This document shows positions 1 to 4,505 of a DNA stretch of 5,124 bases, piece after piece. The stretch's first letter is position 1. Every line of letters starts with the position of its first letter. The DNA is from Frondihabitans sp. (GTDB lineage Bacteria > Actinomycetota > Actinomycetes > Actinomycetales > Microbacteriaceae). A program made the translations under genes and the position numbers. Location of the stretch: the NCBI GenBank assembly GCA_025464735.1, contig JAODMX010000516.1, positions 1 to 5,124 on the forward strand, given 5' to 3'. The notes below the pieces were generated by a model, which saw only the letters and a list, made by a program, of their open reading frames with translations, did not search any database and had not been told where the DNA came from.

Positions 1-1517
1 AAGGAGGATGGCAACGAGGTCCAGTCCCAGCGAACGACGTCCTGGTAGGGCGCATCGGGGCTCTGGATCAGCCGCTCGACGGTGTAGCCGTCGTTGTCGA
101 TCAGCAGGATCGTCGGCGTCAGGCCCCGGTGCAGGATCGTCCCGAGCTCCTGAATCGTGAGCTGCGCCGACCCGTCACCGATCAGCAGCACCGTCTCACG
201 GCCGGGCGTGGCGAGCATGGCCCCGAGCGTCGCCGGCAGCGTGTAGCCGATCGACGACCAGACGGGCTGCCCCAAGAGCTCGCTATCGTCGGGCAGCTTC
301 AGGTCGACGGCGCCGTAGAACGAGGTGCCGGCCTCGGCGACCACGGTCGTGCCCGGCCGAAGCCACGCCTCGATCGTCGGCCAGAGCGTCGCGTGCGACA
401 GGAGTTCGTCACGAGAATGGGGCGAGGGATCCTGCGGGTCAACCGAATCGGGCACGACCGGCACATCACGCGGCGCACGCCCGGCCAGCAGCCGATCGAG
501 CAGGGCGAGGGAGTCGTCGAGGTAGACGTCGTAGAAGATGTCGCCGCCGACGCGGGCCTCGTCGAGCCGCAGTTCGATGGCGTCGTCGGGGTCGAAGCCG
601 TGGCTGAAGAAGCCGGTGAGGAAGTCCGACATCACGACGCCCGCGAGCACGAGCGTCGAGGCCTCGTCGACCCGCCGCCGCGTGTCGGCCGACACCGTGT
701 GCTCGCCCGCGTAGACGCCGAGGTTGGCGGGGTTCGACTCGTCGAGCAGGGCTTTCGACGCGTTCTGCGTGGCCACCTTCACGCCCGGACGAGTCGCGAG
801 GGAGGACACGAACGGCTCCAGGTGGCGACGGTGGATCCGGGGGCCGGCGAGCACGACGACCTCGTCGTCGTCCGCGAGCACCTCGACGAGGCTGGCCTCG
901 AGGGCGACCAGCTGATCGCGGTCGGAGACGGTGGAGCGAAGCCCGCGGGCCAGCGTGCTCGCCGACACCTCGAGCAGCGCGACGTCGGCGGGGATCCCGA
1001 GGTAGATCGGGAGCGACGTGTCGAGGGCCCGACGGATCGCGCGGTCGATGGTCCCCGCGGCGCCGACCGCCGTGACGACGACGGCTTCGACGGTCACTTC
1101 CGCGGCAGCCCGTACGAAGTGCCCGAAGTCCCCGTCGGCGAGCGTGTGGTGGAGGAGCGTGCCGTTCGCCTGCGCGGCCGTCGAGGGCATCCCGACGATG
1201 TGGATGACGGGCACCCCCTCGGCGTAGCTGCCGGCCGTGCCGTTGATGGCGCTGAGTTCGCCGACCCCGTAGGTCGTGACGAGGGCGCCGACGCCGCGCC
1301 GGATCCGGGCGTAGCCGTCGGCCGCATAGGCCGCGTTCAGCTCGTTGGCGGTTCCCACCCACGCGAGACCGTCGACCGAGAGCAACTCGTCGAGCAACCC
1401 CAGGTTGAAGTCGCCGGGCAGCCCGAACAGGTGTGCGACCCCCAGCTGGCGGAGACGTGTGGCGAGGTACTGCCCCACGGAGATCTGAGTGGTCGTGGCG
1501 TGGGAGGGCAAGCTCAT
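1..1517 (-). CDS. Thiamine-diphosphate 2-oxo-acid decarboxylase (indolepyruvate/phenylpyruvate decarboxylase type), 3' end cut off
   Basis: This enzyme should decarboxylate a 2-oxo acid such as indolepyruvate, phenylpyruvate, a branched-chain oxo acid or pyruvate to the aldehyde in the cytoplasm, using ThDP and Mg2+. The first 505 residues are visible; the family is usually about 550, so roughly 50 are missing at the left edge. By comparison with Zymomonas pyruvate decarboxylase, every catalytic residue is present: Asp36 (in LPGDFN), Glu59 (in TANELNAAYAADGYAR), the His123-His124 pair (in LLHHTLADGDF) and Glu481 (in DNDGYTVE). The ThDP/Mg motif starts at Gly447-Asp448-Gly449-Ser450 and ends at Asn475. 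The motif EAGTSFYG resembles indolepyruvate and branched-chain oxo-acid decarboxylases more than pyruvate decarboxylase, but substrate cannot be fixed from sequence. The ATG start gives the normal MSLP...TTTQISVGQYLATRL N-terminus. No Shine-Dalgarno precedes it. An Lrp-type regulator is divergent. Family call is firm; substrate is open. Confidence 0.95.
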   Translation of the reverse strand, partial: MSLPSHATTTQISVGQYLATRLRQLGVAHLFGLPGDFNLGLLDELLSVDGLAWVGTANELNAAYAADGYARIRRGVGALVTTYGVGELSAINGTAGSYAEGVPVIHIVGMPSTAAQANGTLLHHTLADGDFGHFVRAAAEVTVEAVVVTAVGAAGTIDRAIRRALDTSLPIYLGIPADVALLEVSASTLARGLRSTVSDRDQLVALEASLVEVLADDDEVVVLAGPRIHRRHLEPFVSSLATRPGVKVATQNASKALLDESNPANLGVYAGEHTVSADTRRRVDEASTLVLAGVVMSDFLTGFFSHGFDPDDAIELRLDEARVGGDIFYDVYLDDSLALLDRLLAGRAPRDVPVVPDSVDPQDPSPHSRDELLSHATLWPTIEAWLRPGTTVVAEAGTSFYGAVDLKLPDDSELLGQPVWSSIGYTLPATLGAMLATPGRETVLLIGDGSAQLTIQELGTILHRGLTPTILLIDNDGYTVERLIQSPDAPYQDVVRWDWTSLPSS

Positions 1518-1620
1518 GCCGTCAATCACACCGAAACAGAGGCATGATGCGCAACCGGCGGCATCGCTAGTGCGCAGACTGTTCAGTTGCATGCAGGGCC
1601 AGCCGGGTAGCCTGGACACC
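1518..1620. promoter_or_regulatory. Divergent promoter/operator region between the decarboxylase and lrp-type genes
   Basis: This 103-bp gap must hold both promoters. On the minus strand, TTGCGC (1554-1549) and TGTGAT (1530-1525), 18 bp apart, make a weak promoter ending 7 bp before the decarboxylase ATG. On the plus strand, TAGCCT (1608-1613) lies 7 bp before the regulator's GTG, with TTGCAT (1587-1592) as a poor, closely spaced -35. Two copies of the palindromic hexamer TGCGCA (1548-1553 and 1571-1576) start 23 bp apart, and the palindrome TGCATGCA occurs at 1588-1595. These are candidate Lrp-type operator elements. The assignment of individual boxes is inference. Confidence 0.5.
1608..1613 (+). 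promoter_or_regulatory. Putative -10 element of a leaderless lrp-type gene
   Basis: TAGCCT fits the actinobacterial TANNNT -10 pattern. It ends 7 bp before the GTG at 1621, so transcription would begin at or beside the start codon. There is no Shine-Dalgarno between it and the GTG, which agrees with a leaderless transcript. Confidence 0.45.
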
Positions 1621-2073
1621 GTGACCATTCTCGACGAGACCGACCGCCGGATCCTGGGCTTCCTCGACACCGACCCTCGTGCCACCGGCCTCTGGATCGC
1701 GCAGTCGCTCGGCCTCGCCAGGGGCACCGTTCAGGCGCGGCTCGAGAAGCTGCAGGCCGACGGCGTCCTGTCGCCGCACTCGACGAGGGTGAAGCCGACG
1801 AGCCTCGGCTACCCGCTGCGCGCGCTTGTCACCGCGGAGGTCGACCAGAGCGAGTTCGACGGCATGATCGCGGACATGACCGACATCGACGAGGTCACCG
1901 AGGTGGTCGGCATCGCCGGCGCCAGCGACCTCATGATCGAGATCGTCGCCCGCGATGCCGACCACGTCTACGACATCACGCAGCGGATCATGCGCTGCCG
2001 CGGCATCAACCACACCGCGACGTCGATCGTGCTCCGTCGATTGATCGAGCGGCGGCACACGCAGCTCTTCTGA
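1621..2073 (+). CDS. Lrp/AsnC family transcriptional regulator
   Basis: This 150-residue protein has the standard Lrp/AsnC length and layout. It begins ILDETDRRILGFLDTDPRAT, the typical first helix, followed by a helix-turn-helix at about residues 22-46 (recognition helix ARGTVQARLEKLQADG). A RAM-type alpha/beta ligand-binding domain covers about 68-140, with a GASDL turn at 100-104 where the family normally has a GxxDx effector-site motif. Such proteins form dimers to octamers and sense amino acids or related metabolites. It is divergent from the oxo-acid decarboxylase, so control of that gene and of itself is the natural inference, probably in response to an amino acid or its oxo acid. The GTG start is chosen because it gives the family-standard N-terminus; an upstream in-frame GTG at 1489 would add 44 residues with no family character and would overlap the divergent gene. 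Family call firm, target and ligand inferred. Confidence 0.93.
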   Translation: MTILDETDRRILGFLDTDPRATGLWIAQSLGLARGTVQARLEKLQADGVLSPHSTRVKPTSLGYPLRALVTAEVDQSEFDGMIADMTDIDEVTEVVGIAGASDLMIEIVARDADHVYDITQRIMRCRGINHTATSIVLRRLIERRHTQLF

Positions 2074-2074
2074 G

Positions 2075-2094
2075 GTCCGCCGCCCCGAGCGGAC
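2075..2094. terminator. Small hairpin just after the lrp-type stop codon
   Basis: GTCCGC (2075-2080) and GCGGAC (2089-2094) form a perfect 6-bp GC-rich stem with an 8-nt loop, one base after the TGA. No U-run follows on either strand, so it is at best a weak or Rho-assisted terminator, possibly working for the convergent minus-strand ORF too. Confidence 0.35.
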
Positions 2095-2106
2095 ATGGGC
2101 GCGCGT

Positions 2107-2316
2107 TCAGGAGGCAAGACTCCTGCGGATCCCGTCGAGCGCACTGGAGGCGGCGTCGGCCGACAGCGATCCGTTCTCCACCCCGGCCGATACCCTCACC
2201 AAACCGAGCCGGGCCTCGGCCCTCGCCTGGTCGCTGACATCGGCGGCACCGTCGATCGCGGTCTCCGCTGCCATTCGCGCCAGGATGACGTCCCTGGTCC
2301 ATCGTTGCACCAACAT
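2107..2316 (-). CDS. Possible small hypothetical protein (69 aa)
   Basis: I do not recognise this protein. The 69-residue product, beginning MLVQRWTRDVILARMAAETA and ending SALDGIRRSLAS, is soluble, rich in Ala, Arg, Asp and Ser, and predicted by eye to be mostly helical. It has no membrane segment, signal peptide or cysteine. Its codons end mostly in G or C and the composition looks like a real actinobacterial protein, unlike the Arg/Pro-rich readings of the other frames. The chosen ATG has GGTGAG four bases upstream. An ATG at 2355 would give 82 residues (MDSPNKRARVVSA...), and further upstream the reading becomes Arg/Pro-rich and less protein-like. It is convergent with the lrp-type gene, 33 bp apart, and lies 149 bp downstream of the cyclophilin-like gene on the same strand. 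It may be a separate gene or a chance ORF. Confidence 0.45.
   Translation of the reverse strand: MLVQRWTRDVILARMAAETAIDGAADVSDQARAEARLGLVRVSAGVENGSLSADAASSALDGIRRSLAS
2108..2125. repeat. Inverted repeat over the 3' end of the small ORF
   Basis: CAGGAG (2108-2113) and CTCCTG (2120-2125) form a perfect 6-bp stem with a 6-nt loop. It covers the last codons and stop of the minus-strand small ORF. No U-tract follows, so a role in transcript ending is only possible. Confidence 0.35.
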
Positions 2317-2465
2317 TGCACTCACCACTCTCGCTCGCTTGTTCGGAGAGTCCATCCTGCGACCGCGAGGGGCGGGAGTGCGTTTCCATCGCGTGACGTT
2401 TGCGAGTCTCTTCGGTGACCTCTGCGCTGGTCGCCCTCGCAACTCGGTGGACCTCCCCCGGAGTC
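2317..2465. other. Intergenic region with weak hairpin after the cyclophilin-like gene
   Basis: This 149-bp gap lies between two minus-strand genes. Near its right end, GACCTCC (about 2450-2456) pairs with GGAGTC (2460-2465) with one bulged base, just after the stop of the cyclophilin-like gene; this is a weak terminator candidate without a U-run. The rest presumably holds the promoter of the small ORF, but I see no convincing -35/-10 pair. Confidence 0.3.
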
Positions 2466-2891
2466 TCAGGAGTCGATCGACAGTTCGACGATCTGACCCT
2501 GCTGGAGCCAGTTCTTGTGGCCGACGAGGGCGAGCTCGAGTTCGCCCTCGACGACCTCGCCGATGTAACTGATCTTCAGCGGTTCGTCGGCCAGATCGTC
2601 ACCGTAGACGACACAGAACTGCTGCCGGGGGCTGTACCAGCAGACGGAGCCGCGGGCGTAACCCTTCTCCGCCTTGCGCAGCGCGCCGACCTCTTCGGTC
2701 AGGTACACGTTCTCCCACGGGGCGACGATCGGCATCGTCCAGAAGACCATGTCACCCACGATCTTGCCGTGCTGGAGGATGCCCTTCTGGGGGAGCTGCT
2801 CTTCGAGGGCGGCTGCGATGTGGGGAACGAGGTCGTCGAAGACGCGCATCTTGCAGACGCGTTCTCCGTCGACGGTCATGATGAGGTGCAT
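2466..2891 (-). CDS. Cyclophilin-like fold (DUF3830-type) small protein
   Basis: This 141-residue protein resembles the DUF3830/cyclophilin-like beta-barrel proteins of actinobacteria and proteobacteria. It starts with a short strand and charged turn (MHLIMTVDGERV), has an amphipathic helix at about 19-33 (DDLVPHIAAALEEQLP), then GKIVGDMVFWTMPI at 42-55. The core segment at 77-98 (GYARGSVCWYSPRQQFCVVYGDD) is the family's usual 'gdv.ywp....f.i.yg' block. The C-terminal tail after Gly116 is extra. Cys13, Cys84 and Cys93 are the only cysteines. No signal peptide or membrane segment is seen, so it should be cytoplasmic. The ATG is preceded by GGAAGGA at 8 bases' spacing. It is the second gene of an operon with the helical protein upstream (59-bp gap). 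The N-terminal domain of cucumopine synthase is reported to have this fold, so an enzymatic role with its neighbour is possible. Function is not established. Confidence 0.8.
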   Translation of the reverse strand: MHLIMTVDGERVCKMRVFDDLVPHIAAALEEQLPQKGILQHGKIVGDMVFWTMPIVAPWENVYLTEEVGALRKAEKGYARGSVCWYSPRQQFCVVYGDDLADEPLKISYIGEVVEGELELALVGHKNWLQQGQIVELSIDS

Positions 2892-2899
2892 GGGGAAGA

Positions 2900-2906
2900 T
2901 CCTTCC
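2900..2906 (-). promoter_or_regulatory. Ribosome binding site of the cyclophilin-like gene
   Basis: The minus strand reads GGAAGGA eight bases before the ATG at 2891. It supports that start over the next in-frame ATG four codons later. Confidence 0.7.
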
Positions 2907-2950
2907 AAGGGGGTCGGGGCGATGAAGTGGGGGGAGGTCCGTGCGCGGGA

Positions 2951-3427
2951 TCAGGCGTCGACGCGCTTGAAGCCGTTGGTGACGCCCCAGGGGAAGACGG
3001 CGTCGACCCACATGTGGACCTTGTTGACGTAGCTGATGGCTGCACGGGTGACGTCGAGGAATTCGTCCATCGATTCCGCGGCCTGGGTCGCCTCGACGTA
3101 CCGTCCGACGAGAGCGCCGGCCTCGGGCATGCCGACGAAATCGAAGAACGCGGCCTTGTAGCCGACGATCTGCTTCATGAGCAGCTGGAGTGTCGTGAGG
3201 TCGAGCGTGTTGGTCTCGCTGACCTCGATAATGCCCCAGAGGAGCTCGTCGGACAGGGTCCGAGCCTCTCCCTCGGCGAACATCAGGGTCGAGAGGTATT
3301 GACCGTGCGCCCCGGTGCGGCGGGGGATGATTCCCTTGCCCATATTGCTGATCTCGGTGGGGCACTCGAGCCAGATCTTCTCGCGCTCGGCGTTCAGCTC
3401 CGCGATGACGTCGGTGACGATGCTCAT
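2951..3427 (-). CDS. All-helical protein, possibly related to the cucumopine synthase helical-bundle domain
   Basis: This 158-residue protein reads as a helical bundle: helices at about 2-20, 41-65, 74-98, 102-117 and 119-142, joined by a Gly/Pro/Arg-rich loop at 29-43 (MGKGIIPRRTGAHGQ), ending in a conserved-looking aromatic patch at 138-153 (HMWVDAVFPWGVTNGF). There is no signal peptide, membrane segment or known nucleotide-binding motif. A single cysteine is at 22. It is the first gene of a two-gene operon with the cyclophilin-like protein. Cucumopine synthase is described as a cyclophilin-like domain joined to a helical bundle, so this pair looks like a split version of that architecture; that link is from memory of the family and from gene pairing, not from an alignment. 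The ATG has GGAG seven bases upstream. Being a real gene is near certain; function is open. Confidence 0.85.
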   Translation of the reverse strand: MSIVTDVIAELNAEREKIWLECPTEISNMGKGIIPRRTGAHGQYLSTLMFAEGEARTLSDELLWGIIEVSETNTLDLTTLQLLMKQIVGYKAAFFDFVGMPEAGALVGRYVEATQAAESMDEFLDVTRAAISYVNKVHMWVDAVFPWGVTNGFKRVDA

Positions 3428-3434
3428 TCGCTCG

Positions 3435-3438
3435 CTCC
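3435..3438 (-). promoter_or_regulatory. Ribosome binding site of the helical-protein gene
   Basis: The minus strand reads GGAG seven bases before the ATG at 3427, which fixes the operon's first start codon. Confidence 0.6.
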
Positions 3439-3520
3439 ATTCGGTGGTTCGGGGTGGATGGTGTAGAACCTCATTCGACCTCGTGCTTCGGCAGAATCTG
3501 ATGGCATGCGGACCTAACCT

Positions 3521-3536
3521 GTCTCGTATCCGAGAC
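3521..3536. promoter_or_regulatory. Perfect palindrome, likely IclR-family operator
   Basis: GTCTCG and CGAGAC are exact reverse complements around the 4-bp centre TATC. The site lies in the 147-bp divergent region, 38 bp before the iclR-type ATG and 93 bp before the helical-protein ATG. Size and symmetry suit IclR-family regulators, which bind short palindromes near their own gene and the divergent target. Binding by the adjacent regulator is inferred. Confidence 0.65.
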
Positions 3537-3565
3537 GAACCGATGCCCTATTGCGGGCGTGTTAC

Positions 3566-3569
3566 GAGG
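3566..3569 (+). promoter_or_regulatory. Ribosome binding site deciding the iclR-type start
   Basis: GAGG lies five bases before the ATG at 3575. It supports that ATG over an in-frame TTG at 3551, which would add eight residues before the family-typical N-terminus and lacks a good upstream site. Confidence 0.6.
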
Positions 3570-3574
3570 TGCTG

Positions 3575-4342
3575 ATGACCGGAGTTCCCGCCGCACGAAA
3601 CGTCCTGCGCATGATCCGTTTTCTCGCCGAGCAAACGGGCCCAACCCACGCGGCGACTGTGGCACGCGCGCTGGAGATCCCTCGTTCGTCGGCCTACCAA
3701 CTGCTCAAAGCCCTGCAGGATGAGGGTTTCGTCGTGCACTTCCCCGAGGAGCGCGGCTACGCGCTGTCGACCCTGCTCGCCGAGCTGGGTACCTCCTCCG
3801 ACCGTGCCGCCCGGCTCCGACGCCTGGGTGCCCCGCTGCTCGTGAAGCTGATCGCCCGCGTCAAGCTTCCGGTTGTGGCACAGCTCGGGATCCTGCACGG
3901 CCACGAGGTCGTCTGCCTGGCCAAGGAGTCCGCGCACCGGGCGCCGTCGCTGGTCTCCGAGGTCGGCGTGCACCTGCCGGCGCAACTCACCGCGACCGGT
4001 CGGGCGATCCTGGCGCACCTCGAGCACGCGCAGGTGCGGGCGCTGTTCCCCGACCGGACGAGCCTGCTGGCGCGCGGCGAGACAGGGCCGCAGACGCTTC
4101 GGGAGCTCGACGACCAGCTGCTGGAGACGCGTGCACGCGGTTGGGCACTCGAGCGCGGCGAGATCACTCCCGGGTACGCGTCCGTGGCCGCTGTCGTGCT
4201 CGACCACAACGAGTACGCGACGGCTGCGATCGGACTGACATTCCGAACGGCTGCGATCGATCAGAGCCTCGTCGCGGGTCTCGGCGAGGCGGTCGGCGTG
4301 AGCGCAGCGGCGCTCAGCATGCGTCTCCGCGGCAAGATCTAG
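3575..4342 (+). CDS. IclR family transcriptional regulator
   Basis: The 255-residue protein has the normal IclR length and two-domain layout. A winged helix-turn-helix covers about residues 8-70: RNVLRMIRFLAEQTGP, then THAATVARALEIPRSSAYQLLKALQDEGFV with the recognition helix near 36-47, and the wing VHFPEERGYALS. The effector-binding domain follows from about 80, with the family blocks HLPAQLTATGRAILAHL at 133-149 and RGWALERGEITPGYASVAA at 188-206. IclR proteins act as dimers or tetramers that bind small carboxylates or aromatic acids and often control the divergent or downstream catabolic and uptake genes. Here the divergent target would be the helical/cyclophilin-like operon and the downstream one the ABC-transporter genes. 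A perfect palindrome lies upstream. The ligand cannot be read from the sequence. Family call is firm. Confidence 0.95.
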   Translation: MTGVPAARNVLRMIRFLAEQTGPTHAATVARALEIPRSSAYQLLKALQDEGFVVHFPEERGYALSTLLAELGTSSDRAARLRRLGAPLLVKLIARVKLPVVAQLGILHGHEVVCLAKESAHRAPSLVSEVGVHLPAQLTATGRAILAHLEHAQVRALFPDRTSLLARGETGPQTLRELDDQLLETRARGWALERGEITPGYASVAAVVLDHNEYATAAIGLTFRTAAIDQSLVAGLGEAVGVSAAALSMRLRGKI

Positions 4343-4347
4343 CTTTC

Positions 4348-4361
4348 CTCGCGCGCGCGAG
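4348..4361. repeat. Perfect 14-bp alternating palindrome after the iclR-type gene
   Basis: CTCGCGCGCGCGAG is fully self-complementary and begins six bases after the stop codon. A ten-base alternating CG core like this could form a short cruciform, a Z-DNA-prone tract, or pair in RNA as part of the terminator region. Confidence 0.5.
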
Positions 4362-4385
4362 AGCAAGAGGTGCTCGTTTGTTTCT
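4361..4385 (+). terminator. Probable terminator of the iclR-type gene
   Basis: GAGCA (4361-4365) pairs with TGCTC (4371-4375) over a 5-nt loop. It is followed by the T-rich stretch GTTTGTTTCT, which matches the form of an intrinsic terminator. The stem is short, and the adjoining CG palindrome may reinforce it. If it works, the downstream binding-protein gene needs its own promoter. Confidence 0.5.
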
Positions 4386-4492
4386 AGTTCGTAAATCATT
4401 CACTGATGACTGGACCTGAAAGAAACCATTCGCAACACTGCCATTCACGTGGTCCCCCCGCGTCCCGTACTCAGCAGTGTCCCCTCACCCTC
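4386..4492 (+). promoter_or_regulatory. Leader/promoter region of the ABC-transporter binding-protein gene
   Basis: The stretch from about 4376 to 4440 is clearly more AT-rich than the rest of the window, as expected of a promoter. I cannot pick a convincing -35/-10 pair. The heptamer CATTC(A/G)C occurs three times on the plus strand, at 4397-4403, 4427-4433 and 4442-4448, which may be regulator half-sites. Confidence 0.4.
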
Positions 4493-4498
4493 AAGGAG
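4493..4498 (+). promoter_or_regulatory. Strong ribosome binding site of the binding-protein gene
   Basis: AAGGAG lies seven bases before the ATG at 4506. It is the strongest Shine-Dalgarno sequence in the window and suits a highly made transport lipoprotein. Confidence 0.85.
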
Positions 4499-4505
4499 CA
4501 CCCCC

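Noticed and set aside
466..1362. A 298-codon minus-strand open frame
   Set aside because: It is a shifted reading of the decarboxylase, very rich in Arg, Gly and Pro, without family character.
129..1547. A 472-codon plus-strand open frame opposite the decarboxylase
   Set aside because: It is Arg/Gly/Asp/Val-rich with no recognisable domain and lies antisense to a gene with all ThDP-enzyme catalytic motifs. Long antisense frames are common in GC-rich coding DNA.
1489..1620. N-terminal extension of the lrp-type gene from the upstream GTG
   Set aside because: The extra 44 residues lack family similarity and would overlap the divergent gene's start; the GTG at 1621 gives the standard Lrp/AsnC N-terminus and length.
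2892..3440. Extension of the cyclophilin-like frame upstream to a 324-residue protein
   Set aside because: The upstream part is an Arg/His-rich shadow of the helical-protein gene in another frame; a good ribosome site precedes the ATG at 2891. A frameshifted fusion of the two proteins is also unlikely, since each has its own stop or start and ribosome site with a 59-bp gap.
3548..4399. A 283-codon minus-strand open frame opposite the iclR-type gene
   Set aside because: It is an antisense shadow rich in Arg, Gln and Glu with no domain, while the plus strand carries a complete IclR protein.
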